NCBI RefSeq assembly: GCF_038594605.1
Contig: NZ_JBCFZM010000001.1
Coordinates: forward strand, 1,054,001-1,118,000
Origin: Alteriqipengyuania bathyomarina_B
GTDB taxonomy: Bacteria > Pseudomonadota > Alphaproteobacteria > Sphingomonadales > Sphingomonadaceae
Reading direction: 5' to 3'
DNA: 64,000 nt
A program made the translations under genes and the position numbers. Within the stretch, counting starts at the first letter, position 1. The number at the start of each line of letters is the position of its first letter. Below are positions 16,624-24,788 of this stretch, one piece after another. Below the pieces are notes generated by a model that searched no databases, was not told where the DNA came from, and worked only from the letters and a program-made list of their open reading frames with translations.

Positions 16624-17382
16624 ATGGCAGATACCGGCACAATCCATCTCGTGGGCGCAGGCCCCGGCGACCCCGACCTCCTGACGCTGCGCGCCGCGCG
16701 GCTGATCCAGCGGGCTGAGCTTATCGTGCATGACGGGCTGGTCGATCCGGCCATCCTCGCCATGGCGCGCAAGGACGCGACGCTGATCTCTGTCGCCAAG
16801 CAACGCTCGAAGCACACGCTGCCGCAGGAAGACATCAACGCGCTGCTCGTGCGCGAGGCCAGGGCCGGGCGCTCCCCCGTGCGCCTGAAGGGCGGCGATC
16901 CGCTGATCTTCGGGCGCGGCGGCGAGGAAGCCGAAGCCGCGCGCGCGGCAGGCGTGCCGGTCGAGGTCGTGCCCGGCATCTCCGCCGCGAACGGCGCTGC
17001 CGCAGCCGCGCAGATCGCGCTGACGCACCGCGATGCCTCCAGCATCGTCAGCTTCGTCGCAGGCCAGTGCAAGGGCCTCTCCGAACAGAACTGGGCGGGC
17101 CTTGCGGGCAAAGGCCGCACGCTGGTGATCTACATGGGTGTGAAGACCGCTGGCGACATCGCCGACAAGCTGATGGCCGACGGCCTCTCACCCGATATGC
17201 CGATCGCGATTATCGAGAATGGCGCGCGTCCCCAAATGCGCGTCTTGCACGGGCTCCTTGCGGGCCTGCCGGACCTCGTCGACCACGAGCGCGTCACTTC
17301 CCCGGCGCTGATCGTGATCGGCGAGGTCACCGCGCGCACCGACGCACAACTCGCTTCACAGGCGATGGAGGCGGCACAATGA
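16624..17382 (+). CDS. cobA: uroporphyrinogen-III C-methyltransferase
   Basis: Transfers two methyl groups from S-adenosylmethionine to uroporphyrinogen III, giving precorrin-2 on the way to siroheme. The 252 residues show GTIHLVGAGPGDPDLLTLRA at the N-terminus, VRLKGGDPLIFGRGGEEAE near 86-104 and VVPGISAANGAAAAAQIALTHR. It lacks the CysG-type dehydrogenase/chelatase domain. Start is ambiguous: the ATG at 16624 has GGA at -8, and an ATG at 16612 would add four residues. It is first in an operon with the siroheme-dependent sulfite reductase and overlaps the next gene by ATGA. Confidence 0.93.
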   Translation: MADTGTIHLVGAGPGDPDLLTLRAARLIQRAELIVHDGLVDPAILAMARKDATLISVAKQRSKHTLPQEDINALLVREARAGRSPVRLKGGDPLIFGRGGEEAEAARAAGVPVEVVPGISAANGAAAAAQIALTHRDASSIVSFVAGQCKGLSEQNWAGLAGKGRTLVIYMGVKTAGDIADKLMADGLSPDMPIAIIENGARPQMRVLHGLLAGLPDLVDHERVTSPALIVIGEVTARTDAQLASQAMEAAQ

Positions 17383-17678
17383 TCCTCGTCACCGGAAACG
17401 ACCTCAAGACCGGTGCGGTCATCTGGTGGACCGGCAGCGGCTGGTCGATCCACATCGAAGACGCGGTCGACGCTGGCCAGGCCGGCAATGCGATCATCGC
17501 TGCCGAAGAAGCCGCACGCCGCGTCAATTCCGCCTATGTCGTCGAGGCCGAGCCTGGCCCCGACGGCGCCCCCCGCCCTGCCCATATCAAGGAGCGCATG
17601 CGCGCGCTCGGCCCCACTGTGAGACCCGATTTGACGCTTAAACCCGATGATGCCGACGCGATAAGGAACGTCGTCTGA
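17379..17678 (+). CDS. DUF2849 protein, sulfite reductase accessory
   Basis: A 99-residue soluble protein matching DUF2849: MILVTGNDLKTGAVIWWTG, WSIHIEDAVDAGQAG and a C-terminal DLTLKPDDADAIRNVV. The family is found beside cysI in Alphaproteobacteria that lack cysJ. Genetic work on the family has linked it to sulfite reduction, possibly in electron supply; the mechanism is not established. Here it is wedged between cobA (ATGA overlap) and cysI (TGATG overlap), which fits an accessory subunit. I see no cofactor-binding motif. Confidence 0.85.
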   Translation: MILVTGNDLKTGAVIWWTGSGWSIHIEDAVDAGQAGNAIIAAEEAARRVNSAYVVEAEPGPDGAPRPAHIKERMRALGPTVRPDLTLKPDDADAIRNVV

Positions 17679-19306
17679 TGTACGCCTACGACCAATACGA
17701 CCAGGCGATGGTCGATGCGCGCGTCGCCGAGTTTCGCGACCAGTGCGAACGGCGACTGGCGGGCAAGCTGAGCGAAGACCAGTTCAAGCCGCTGCGGTTG
17801 ATGAACGGGCTCTACCTCCAGCTGCACGCCTACATGCTGCGCGTGGCGATTCCCTACGGCACGCTCAACGGGCGCCAGATGCGCGTGCTCGCCGATATCG
17901 CGGAGAAGTACGACCGTGGTTACGGCCACTTCACCACGCGGCAGAACATCCAGTACAACTGGATCAAGCTGGAAGACGCGGGCGATATCCTCGCCGATCT
18001 GGCAACGGTCGAGATGCACGCGATCCAGACCAGCGGCAACTGCATCCGCAACATCAGCTCCGACCATTTCGCGGGCGCCGCGGCGGACGAAGTGGCGGAT
18101 CCGCGCCCCTATGCCGAGTTGCTGCGCCAGTGGTCCAGCTTCCACCCCGAATTTTCGTACCTGCCGCGCAAGTTCAAGATCTGCGTCATAGCGAGCGAAC
18201 AGGATCGCGCGGCGATGCGGCTGCACGATATCGGCATCCGTATCGTCGAGCGCGAAGGAGAGCTGGGCGCGCAGTTCTACGTCGGCGGTGGCATGGGCCG
18301 CACCCCGATGATCGCACCGCTGATCCGCGACTTCGTGCCGCTCGACCAGCTAGTGACCTATTCGGAAGCGTGCCTTCGCGTCTACAACCGCTACGGACGG
18401 CGCGACAACAAGTACAAGGCGCGGATCAAGATCCTCGTCCACGAGCTGGGCGCGGAGGAATATACCCGCCAGGTCGAAGAGGAATTCGCGCACCTGCTCG
18501 ACCAGGGCGTCGAGCCGCCGCTGGCCGAGCTGGAGCGGATCAAGGGGTTCTTCGCCGATCCGGCTTTCGACGCGGCCGACGCCGAGCCCGACCGGTCGGA
18601 CCCCGATTTCGCGGTCTGGCTCGATCACAATACGCATGCGCACAAAGCACCCGGTTACGTCTCGGCCATCGTCAGCCTCAAGCCGGTCGGCGGCATTCCT
18701 GGCGACGCGACCGACACGCAGATGCGCGTGCTGGCCGATCTGGCGGAGCGCTATTCCTTCGATGAGCTGCGGGTCATGCACACGCAGAACGTTGTCCTGC
18801 CGCATGTCAGCAAGGCCGATCTCTACGCGCTGTGGCAGGCGCTCAACGAAGCGGGCATGGGCACGCCCAATGCGGACCTCATGGGCGATATCATCGCCTG
18901 CCCCGGCCTCGACTATTGCTCCCTCGCCAATGCCCGCTCGATCCCCATCGCGCAGCGCATTTCGGAGCGCTTCGCCGCCAATGGCAAGGAAGCCGCGCTG
19001 GGCGAGCTGAAGCTCAAGATTTCGGGCTGCATCAATGCCTGCGGGCACCATCATGCGGGCCATATCGGCATCCTCGGCGTCGACCGGAAAGGCACCGAGA
19101 ACTACCAGCTGCTGCTCGGCGGATCGGAGGCCGAAGATACCAGCCTCGCCAAGATCACCGGCCCCGGCTTCGACGAGCACGGCATTGTCGACGCGGTCGA
19201 GACCGCCGCCGATGTCTACCTGCGCGAACGCGACGAGGGAGAGCGTTTCCTCGATACCTACCGCCGGATCGGCATGGCCCCGTTCAAGGAGGCGCTCTAT
19301 GGCTAA
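17678..19306 (+). CDS. cysI: sulfite reductase hemoprotein (siroheme, 4Fe-4S)
   Basis: Reduces sulfite to sulfide with six electrons. The 542 residues have duplicated ferredoxin-like/siroheme halves. The 4Fe-4S-siroheme ligands are Cys408 and Cys414 (CPGLDYC) and Cys451 and Cys455 (CINAC), matching the C-X5-C and C-X3-C pattern. TTRQNIQYNWIKLED and TSGNCIRNISSDH are typical N-half motifs. Nitrite reductases share this fold, but the operon with cobA and cysH points to sulfite. No flavoprotein cysJ is nearby, so electrons probably come from ferredoxin or an unusual partner. It overlaps DUF2849 by one base; a 120 bp repeat-bearing gap follows. Confidence 0.93.
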   Translation: MYAYDQYDQAMVDARVAEFRDQCERRLAGKLSEDQFKPLRLMNGLYLQLHAYMLRVAIPYGTLNGRQMRVLADIAEKYDRGYGHFTTRQNIQYNWIKLEDAGDILADLATVEMHAIQTSGNCIRNISSDHFAGAAADEVADPRPYAELLRQWSSFHPEFSYLPRKFKICVIASEQDRAAMRLHDIGIRIVEREGELGAQFYVGGGMGRTPMIAPLIRDFVPLDQLVTYSEACLRVYNRYGRRDNKYKARIKILVHELGAEEYTRQVEEEFAHLLDQGVEPPLAELERIKGFFADPAFDAADAEPDRSDPDFAVWLDHNTHAHKAPGYVSAIVSLKPVGGIPGDATDTQMRVLADLAERYSFDELRVMHTQNVVLPHVSKADLYALWQALNEAGMGTPNADLMGDIIACPGLDYCSLANARSIPIAQRISERFAANGKEAALGELKLKISGCINACGHHHAGHIGILGVDRKGTENYQLLLGGSEAEDTSLAKITGPGFDEHGIVDAVETAADVYLRERDEGERFLDTYRRIGMAPFKEALYG

Positions 19307-19312
19307 CCCAAA

Positions 19313-19422
19313 TCCTCCCCTCCCCTTCAGGGGAGAGGATCGAGGGGTGGGGTCGACCCACGCCCGCACCCCCGCTCCTGCCTTCGAACCACCCCCAACC
19401 CCCTCCTTTGAAAAGGAGGGGG
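19313..19422. repeat. palindromic repeat block between cysI and the DUF934 gene
   Basis: The 120 bp gap between cysI and the DUF934 gene consists mostly of C-rich/G-rich palindromes. One hairpin near 19313-19341 pairs CTCCCC with GGGGAG around CCTTCA. The other is a perfect 11 bp stem, CCCCCTCCTTT (19399-19409) with AAAGGAGGGGG (19412-19422), separated by only GA. Gaps elsewhere in this operon are overlaps, so the block looks like an inserted REP-type element. The 3' arm supplies the AAGGAGG ribosome binding site of the next gene. Confidence 0.7.
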
Positions 19423-19426
19423 CGAT

Positions 19427-19867
19427 ATGACAGACCAAGCAACCTTACGCCTGCGGGATGACGCGGTATGCATGGAGCCTGCCGTCACGCTCGATGCCTT
19501 TCCCGGGCAGACCAATGCGGTCGCGGTGCGGATCGAACCGGGCGAGGACACGCGCGAACTGCTGCCCCATCTCGACAGGCTCCGCCGGATCGATATTGCC
19601 TTTCCCGCCTTCACCGACGGGCGTGGCTATTCCGCCGCGCGTATCCTGCGCGAGGCGGGCTTTACGGGCGAATTGCGCGCGGTGGGTGATGTGCTGGTCG
19701 ACCAGCTCGCCTACATGCGTCGCTGCGGGTTCGATGCCTTTGCACCCGACGCGCCGATCGACGTAGCCGATGCCGAGGCCGCCTTTGCGCGCTTCCCCGA
19801 GGTGTACCAGAGCGCCGCCGACAAGCGCACACCGATCTGGGCGCTGCGCCACGGCCGCGCGGGATGA
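19427..19867 (+). CDS. DUF934 protein, sulfur assimilation accessory
   Basis: A 146-residue protein of the DUF934 family, which sits next to cysI and cysH in many proteobacteria. Visible features are VAVRIEPGEDTRELLPHLDRL, IDIAFPAFTDGRGYSAARILRE (the family core) and GELRAVGDVLVDQLAYMRRCGFDAF. No cofactor motif is obvious, and the biochemical role is unknown; an accessory part in sulfite reduction is inferred from context. The ATG at 19427 has AAGGAGG 10 bases upstream, inside the 3' arm of a perfect hairpin, which could lower translation. It overlaps cysH by ATGA. Confidence 0.88.
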   Translation: MTDQATLRLRDDAVCMEPAVTLDAFPGQTNAVAVRIEPGEDTRELLPHLDRLRRIDIAFPAFTDGRGYSAARILREAGFTGELRAVGDVLVDQLAYMRRCGFDAFAPDAPIDVADAEAAFARFPEVYQSAADKRTPIWALRHGRAG

Positions 19868-20634
19868 ATGCGCCCCATCGCCTCTCGAGAAATATCGACC
19901 GGATCGACACCGGATCGCGCTTCACTGCCGAGGATGCTGCGCGCCTGAACGCGCAGCATGCCGACAGCGATGCCACAACATTGCTGCGCGACATCCTGCA
20001 GCAAGAGCCGGTCGGGCGGGTGGCGATCGTCTCCAGCTTTGGCGCGGAAAGCGCGGTGCTGCTGCATCTTGCGGCGCAGGTGGACCCGGGCACGCCGGTG
20101 CTGTTCCTCGACACGCACAAGCACTTCGAAGAAACGTTGCGCTATCGCGACGATCTGGTCGCGCATCTCGGGCTGACCGATCTGCGCATTCTGGAGCCCG
20201 ACGAGGCGGAGGTGAATGCGCGCGACGAGACCGGCTTGCGCTGGTCTTACGATCCCGACGGCTGCTGCGAACTGCGCAAGGTGCGTCCGCTGGCCCGCGC
20301 GCTCGCCTCGTTCGATGCGACGCTGACCGGACGCAAGGCGTTCCAGGCGGCGACCCGCGCGCAGCTGCCGCGCTTCGAGATCGATAGCAGCGACGCCGCG
20401 GGGCGGCTCAAAATCAACCCGCTGATCGACTGGAATGCCGCGCGCATCGACGGGTATTTCGAAGAACACGCCCTGCCGCGCCACCCGCTGGTCGAGCGCG
20501 GCTTCCCCTCGATCGGCTGCGCACCCTGCACGCACAAGGTCGCCCCGGGCGAAGACCCGCGTTCGGGCCGGTGGAAAGGCTGGGACAAGGTCGAATGCGG
20601 CATCCACAAGCCGGGCGAGGAGCCGTTCCTCTGA
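19864..20634 (+). CDS. cysH: adenylyl-sulfate (APS) reductase, 4Fe-4S type
   Basis: Reduces activated sulfate to sulfite with thioredoxin. The 256-residue protein has the PAPS/APS reductase fold: SSFGAESAVLLHLAAQ near 57-72, FLDTHKHFEETLRYRD near 81-96. The catalytic cysteine is Cys245 in ECGIH. Cys134-Cys135 and Cys219-X2-Cys222 form the CC...CxxC set that binds a 4Fe-4S cluster and marks enzymes preferring APS over PAPS. Substrate preference is therefore inferred as APS. The ATG at 19864 overlaps the DUF934 stop. It is the last gene of the cobA-cysH operon. Confidence 0.93.
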   Translation: MNAPHRLSRNIDRIDTGSRFTAEDAARLNAQHADSDATTLLRDILQQEPVGRVAIVSSFGAESAVLLHLAAQVDPGTPVLFLDTHKHFEETLRYRDDLVAHLGLTDLRILEPDEAEVNARDETGLRWSYDPDGCCELRKVRPLARALASFDATLTGRKAFQAATRAQLPRFEIDSSDAAGRLKINPLIDWNAARIDGYFEEHALPRHPLVERGFPSIGCAPCTHKVAPGEDPRSGRWKGWDKVECGIHKPGEEPFL

Positions 20635-20681
20635 TTGCCTAGGACGATTGACGCGCAGGCCCTCCGCCCTAGTCTGAGGCC

Positions 20682-21269
20682 ATGCTGAGCTCCGCCCTTC
20701 CCCTCGTCCTGCTCCTGCAATCCGCACCCCCTGCGACCGAGCCGGATTGTTCCTACGATCTCGACGCAATGCTCGCGCTCGACCAACAGGCCTTCGATCA
20801 GGATATGGACGGCGGCTGGCGACCGCTCGGGCAGCGTGACGGGTGCGAGGCTGCCGCGGCCGAGCTAATCCGCGAATGGCGGCACGCAAAGCGCGCGCAT
20901 GGCAGCATCCTCTACTGGCACGAAGGCCAGATGCGCGCCTTCGCCGGGCAGACCGAGCAGGCGATCGCGCTGTTCAACCTGACCTACACCGCGCCCGAGG
21001 AAGACGCCGACTTCGGCTGGAACCACTATGTTTCGGGCAGTATCGCCTTCCTGACGCGCGATCGCGAGCGCCTGGCCAGATCGATCGAAGCGCTTAAAAC
21101 CGTGCCGGAGCCGGAGGAGACCAGCTTCACCACCCCCGATGGCGTGGTCATCCAGATGGACTGGCCGCCGAACCTCAACGTTCTCGAGGCCTTCGATCAT
21201 TGCTGGGAAAAAACCTACCGCGAGGCTTATGGCACTCCCGAATGCGCGGCGCCCGAAGGGGACGCCTAG
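20682..21269 (+). CDS. secreted or periplasmic protein of unknown function
   Basis: A 195-residue protein with a signal-like N-terminus (MLSSALPLVLLLQSAPPATE), then a Cys-containing, Asp/Glu- and Trp-rich body with DLDAMLALDQQAFDQDMDGG, REWRHAKRAHGSILYWHEGQ and AFAGQTEQAIALFNLTY. The last segments resemble a single helical hairpin of TPR type. Cysteines near 23, 54, 173 and 188 may form disulfides in the periplasm. I do not recognise a family. It is convergent with the epimerase gene, overlapping its end by 4 bp. The ATG at 20682 lies 47 bp after cysH, with a weak ribosome binding site. Confidence 0.7.
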   Translation: MLSSALPLVLLLQSAPPATEPDCSYDLDAMLALDQQAFDQDMDGGWRPLGQRDGCEAAAAELIREWRHAKRAHGSILYWHEGQMRAFAGQTEQAIALFNLTYTAPEEDADFGWNHYVSGSIAFLTRDRERLARSIEALKTVPEPEETSFTTPDGVVIQMDWPPNLNVLEAFDHCWEKTYREAYGTPECAAPEGDA

Positions 21270-22174
21270 AGCATCCCCGCTTCGCGATACCACTGCGCGG
21301 TGTCGCGCAGCCCTTCGCGAGTGAGAATTTCGGGCTGCCAGATGTCGGTCGGTACGCCGCGCGAAGGTGCCACCGTCCAGTCCTTGTGCGCGAGGTAGCC
21401 TGCGCGATCCTTCGTCAGCCGCGCATTGCGCCCGCGAAATTTCTCGTCGAGCGCGGCCGCCGCGTGCAGCGCGAAGGCGGGCAGCGGGATGGTATGAACA
21501 TTGGTGCCGACCGCGCTTCCGATGCTGCGCGCGAGATCGGTATGGGTCCAGCCATGCGCGCGCCCGTCGTCGGGTTCGAACACCTGGTGCGTGATCCCCT
21601 CCCCACCCTCGCGCAGTGCGAGCAGCAGGCGCGCGAGATCGCGCACGTGGATCATCGAGCTGCGCCCGCCCGCAGGCACGGGCAGCACGCCCTTCTTCGC
21701 CGCACGGAACATCTCCAGATAGTCGCTGTCGCGCGGGCCGTAGACGCCGGGCGGGCGCACGATCGTCCAGTCGAGCCCGCTCGCCGCGACGATCGTTTCG
21801 GCCCGGCGTTTCGAGGCGCCATAGGCGGATAGTTCGGGCTCACGCGCGGCGAGCGAGGATACGAAGACCAGCCGTTTGGCACCTGCGCGCTTCGCCGCTT
21901 CCACCACGTTGAGCGTGCCGGTTACGTTGACGATCTCGAAATGGTCGGGGTTGGTCGTGCGGGTCAGCCCCGCGATGTGGATCACGCATTCGGCATCGGC
22001 AACCAGATGCGCCAGCTTGAACGGCTCGCTGAGGCTGCCGTCGACCCATCGAAAACCGCGCTTGTTCTCGGGCACATTGCGGGCCAGCACGCGCACCCGC
22101 TCTCCCCTGCCTTCCAGCAGATCGAGCACGGCCTGGCCGACGAAGCCCGTGCCACCGGTCAGCGCCAGCGTCAT
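21266..22174 (-). CDS. NAD(P)-dependent epimerase/dehydratase family protein
   Basis: An extended short-chain dehydrogenase of 302 residues. The Rossmann dinucleotide motif is TGGTGFVGQAVLDLL near 6-20. LVFVSSLAAREPELSAYGASKRRAE carries the Ser and the YxxxK pair of the active site, and VRPPGVYGPRD follows. It resembles NDUFA9-like and nucleoside-diphosphate-sugar epimerase relatives; the substrate is not evident. The ATG at 22174 gives the usual start MTLALTGGTGFVG; the frame is open upstream but not family-like. It is 25 bp downstream of obgE on the same strand and may be co-transcribed with it. Confidence 0.85.
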   Translation of the reverse strand: MTLALTGGTGFVGQAVLDLLEGRGERVRVLARNVPENKRGFRWVDGSLSEPFKLAHLVADAECVIHIAGLTRTTNPDHFEIVNVTGTLNVVEAAKRAGAKRLVFVSSLAAREPELSAYGASKRRAETIVAASGLDWTIVRPPGVYGPRDSDYLEMFRAAKKGVLPVPAGGRSSMIHVRDLARLLLALREGGEGITHQVFEPDDGRAHGWTHTDLARSIGSAVGTNVHTIPLPAFALHAAAALDEKFRGRNARLTKDRAGYLAHKDWTVAPSRGVPTDIWQPEILTREGLRDTAQWYREAGML

Positions 22175-22199
22175 GCGCGCAGGCCCGCAGAGGTCGCCA

Positions 22200-23285
22200 C
22201 TACAGCGGCGACCACGTCGCCTCGCCCTCGCCCCTGCTTTCGTCGTCGGGCCCGTCTTCCTCGGACTGATCGCCGCCGGCCTCGTCTTCCAGCGCGGTGC
22301 GTTCGGGCAGGTAGCCGAGCACTGCGTCGAGCAGCGCCTCGACGCCCGCACCCGTCGCCGCAGACACGGGGTATACGGCATCGGCGCCGACCGCTTTCAG
22401 CTCATCCGAAAAGGCATCGGCCAGTTCCGCGTCGGCAAGATCCAGCTTGTTCAGCGCGACGATGCGCGGCTTGTCTTCCAGCCCCTCGCCATAGGCCTCC
22501 AGCTCCGCCTCGACCGTGCGCATGGCGGCGGCCGGATCGTCGCCCGCAATGTCGATCAGGTGGATCAGCACCCGGCACCGCTCGATATGGCCGAGGAAGC
22601 GGTCGCCGATGCCGGCGCCTTCCGCCGCTCCCTCGATCAGGCCGGGGATGTCTGCGAGCACGAAGTCGCGGCCCTTGTGGCGCACCACGCCCAGCTTGGG
22701 CACGAGCGTGGTGAAGGCATAGTCGCCCACCTTGGCGCGGGTATTGGTGACCTGGTTGATGAAGGTCGATTTGCCCGCGTTGGGCAGGCCGACCAGCCCC
22801 ACGTCGGCGAGCAGCTTCAAACGCAGCCACACCCACATTTCCTCGCCCGGTTCACCCGGCTGGTGCTGGCGCGGTGCGCGGTTGGTGCTGGTCTTGTAGC
22901 TGGCGTTGCCTCGCCCGCCCATGCCGCCTTCCATGAAGGTAACGCGCTGGCCGACCTGCGTGAAATCGGCGAGGACTTCGTTCTTGTCCTCGGACAGGAC
23001 CTGCGTGCCCACGGGCACTTCAATCACGAGGTCGTCCGCACCCTTGCCGGTCCGGTCGCGGCCCATGCCGTGCCCGCCGCGCGAAGCCTTGAAATGCTGC
23101 GCGTACCGAAAGTCGATAAGGGTGTTGAGCCCGGCAACGGCGACGAACACGACGTCGCCGCCCTTACCGCCATTGCCGCCATCGGGCCCGCCATACTGGA
23201 TGTATTTTTCACGCCGGAAACTGACGGCCCCTGGGCCGCCCGCACCGGACTTGAGGAATATCTTGGCTTGATCGAGAAAATGCAT
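22200..23285 (-). CDS. obgE: GTPase Obg/CgtA
   Basis: An essential GTPase linked to late 50S ribosome assembly and growth control. The 361 residues have the glycine-rich OBG domain (1-158, with FRREKYIQYGGPDGGNGGKG), then a G domain with GLPNAGKST (G1), DIPGLIEGA (G3) and NKLDLAD (G4). The tail after 320 is acidic (EDEAGGDQSEEDGPDDESRG). Start is the ATG at 23285, opening MHFLDQAKIFLKSGAGG, the standard Obg start. tRNA-Ala lies 148 bp upstream on the same strand. Confidence 0.97.
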   Translation of the reverse strand: MHFLDQAKIFLKSGAGGPGAVSFRREKYIQYGGPDGGNGGKGGDVVFVAVAGLNTLIDFRYAQHFKASRGGHGMGRDRTGKGADDLVIEVPVGTQVLSEDKNEVLADFTQVGQRVTFMEGGMGGRGNASYKTSTNRAPRQHQPGEPGEEMWVWLRLKLLADVGLVGLPNAGKSTFINQVTNTRAKVGDYAFTTLVPKLGVVRHKGRDFVLADIPGLIEGAAEGAGIGDRFLGHIERCRVLIHLIDIAGDDPAAAMRTVEAELEAYGEGLEDKPRIVALNKLDLADAELADAFSDELKAVGADAVYPVSAATGAGVEALLDAVLGYLPERTALEDEAGGDQSEEDGPDDESRGEGEATWSPL

Positions 23286-23432
23286 TGGGCGCCAAGTAAG
23301 CTGAAATGGACGGGATTACTAGGCACCGGCCCGCGCGCATTCGCGCAAGGGTAACGCCGGACGGCGGTTAACACGTGCCAGGTGCCGCAACCGGACCGGG
23401 CGTATCGGGCAAGTATCGGGAGAATCAACACC

Positions 23433-23508
<76 letters not shown>

Positions 23509-23612
23509 GTTCAGGTGTGACTGGCAAAGAGGTGCGAGACGCGCCCCTTCGCAAGAGCGCGGGCTAATACCGAACCCGGCGTCAGACGCAAGGCCTTTCG
23601 GTAATCCGCGCG

Positions 23613-24623
23613 CTACTTGCCTGAAGAATCGGGCTCGGGCGTTCCCTGCACTTCTTCCGGCGTGCCGGTGGCCGCAGTCTGCGGCAGCACGATGACCGGA
23701 GGCGTGTCTTCCGCCAGAGTTTCTTCGGCAGTGCTCGGCGCGACTTCCACCATCTGCGAATCCTGCGGCACTGCCAGCATCGGGTCGGAAGACATGGCGG
23801 GAGCGGTCTGCGCGCCCATCTGCACCGCACCGGACGCATCGCCGGTCAGCTCATCGCTCGAAGCGTTGAGCAACACCGTGCCGTCCGTGCTCTGCGGCGA
23901 CTGCCCGCTCGCGACCTGCGTGGCAGGGCCGTAGGTCGGATAAAGACCCTGCGGCGGACCATACTGCCGGTCCCACGCGGCCACGTTCGTCTGATACCGT
24001 TCGAAAGCGCGGAAGAAATCCTCGAACACGCCTTCGAAGCGAGCCAGCGCACGGGCCGAGAAACTGTCCAGATCGCCGGGCGCGACGAGCACGGATTCGT
24101 TGCTCAGTTCCAGCGCCGCATCGCAGAAGGCGACCTTGGCGGGTGGCAGGGTGAAGTAGTTGTAGACCTTGGTCATGTAGGAATCGAGTTCCGCGCGACC
24201 CGTCTTGCGGTCGCCGTATTTCTCGCGGAATTCGGCCTCGACCTTGTCGTTCGCCTTATCGAGCGGCTTGTCGAAATTCTCGAGGAAGGCCTTGTAGTTG
24301 GGCAGGATGTTCACGTGCTCGGGCGACAGGCAGTTGAGCGCGGCCACGTTGAGCGCGGAGCGCACGTTCCAGGTCTTCTGCGCAGGCGTGATGTCTGCAT
24401 TGACCGTCTGGCGCACGCCGTCGGGCGCGACCGGGGGTATCGCCATCAACGCGCTGGCCCCCATCGGCGGCAGCGGCCGCGGCGGGATCACCACGGGCGG
24501 CGGCGGCGGCGGCGGTGGAGGTGGCGGCGGAGGCGGAGGCGCTGGCGTAGCGCACGCGGCGAGCGTGCCCAGAACACCGGCGAGGATCGTGATGCGTAAC
24601 GGCGACTTCAAGTCGTCGGACAT
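23613..24623 (-). CDS. lipoprotein with a 15-proline run
   Basis: A 336-residue putative lipoprotein of unknown function. The lipobox is LGTLAAC near residues 19-25, followed by ATPA and 15 consecutive prolines, then VVIPPRPLPPMG. The remaining domain (about 70-250) is helical and charged, with LNCLSPEHVNILPNYKAFLE and LDSYMTKVYNYFTLPPAKVAF, and the C-terminus is a disordered Thr/Pro/Glu-rich tail. The proline run may act as a rigid spacer and should need EF-P for translation. The start is the ATG at 24623, since the upstream open stretch has no coding character. Expected site: outer membrane or periplasmic face. Confidence 0.78.
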   Translation of the reverse strand: MSDDLKSPLRITILAGVLGTLAACATPAPPPPPPPPPPPPPPPVVIPPRPLPPMGASALMAIPPVAPDGVRQTVNADITPAQKTWNVRSALNVAALNCLSPEHVNILPNYKAFLENFDKPLDKANDKVEAEFREKYGDRKTGRAELDSYMTKVYNYFTLPPAKVAFCDAALELSNESVLVAPGDLDSFSARALARFEGVFEDFFRAFERYQTNVAAWDRQYGPPQGLYPTYGPATQVASGQSPQSTDGTVLLNASSDELTGDASGAVQMGAQTAPAMSSDPMLAVPQDSQMVEVAPSTAEETLAEDTPPVIVLPQTAATGTPEEVQGTPEPDSSGK

Positions 24624-24720
24624 AGTCGAAAGGCTCCCATGGCGGGTCGGCTCGCGCGATCCGGGGGAAGCGCTGCTGCGACCACTGCTGTGGGACCTTC
24701 CTAACGCATTAGACCTTAAC

Positions 24721-24756
24721 TGAAAATGCCCGAGACGGTGTTTCCGCCCCGGGCAT
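24721..24756 (-). terminator. Rho-independent terminator of the Bax-inhibitor-1 family gene
   Basis: On the minus strand ATGCCCG (24756-24750) pairs with CGGGCAT (24732-24726). The loop region (24733-24749) includes a possible short inner stem around GGCGG/CCGTC, and TTTTC follows. It begins 33 bases after the stop of the Bax-inhibitor-1 gene and precedes the lipoprotein gene on the same strand, so it should separate their transcripts. Confidence 0.75.
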
Positions 24757-24788
24757 CCCATTTTGCAAAAAGTGTGTCCGATCCGACT

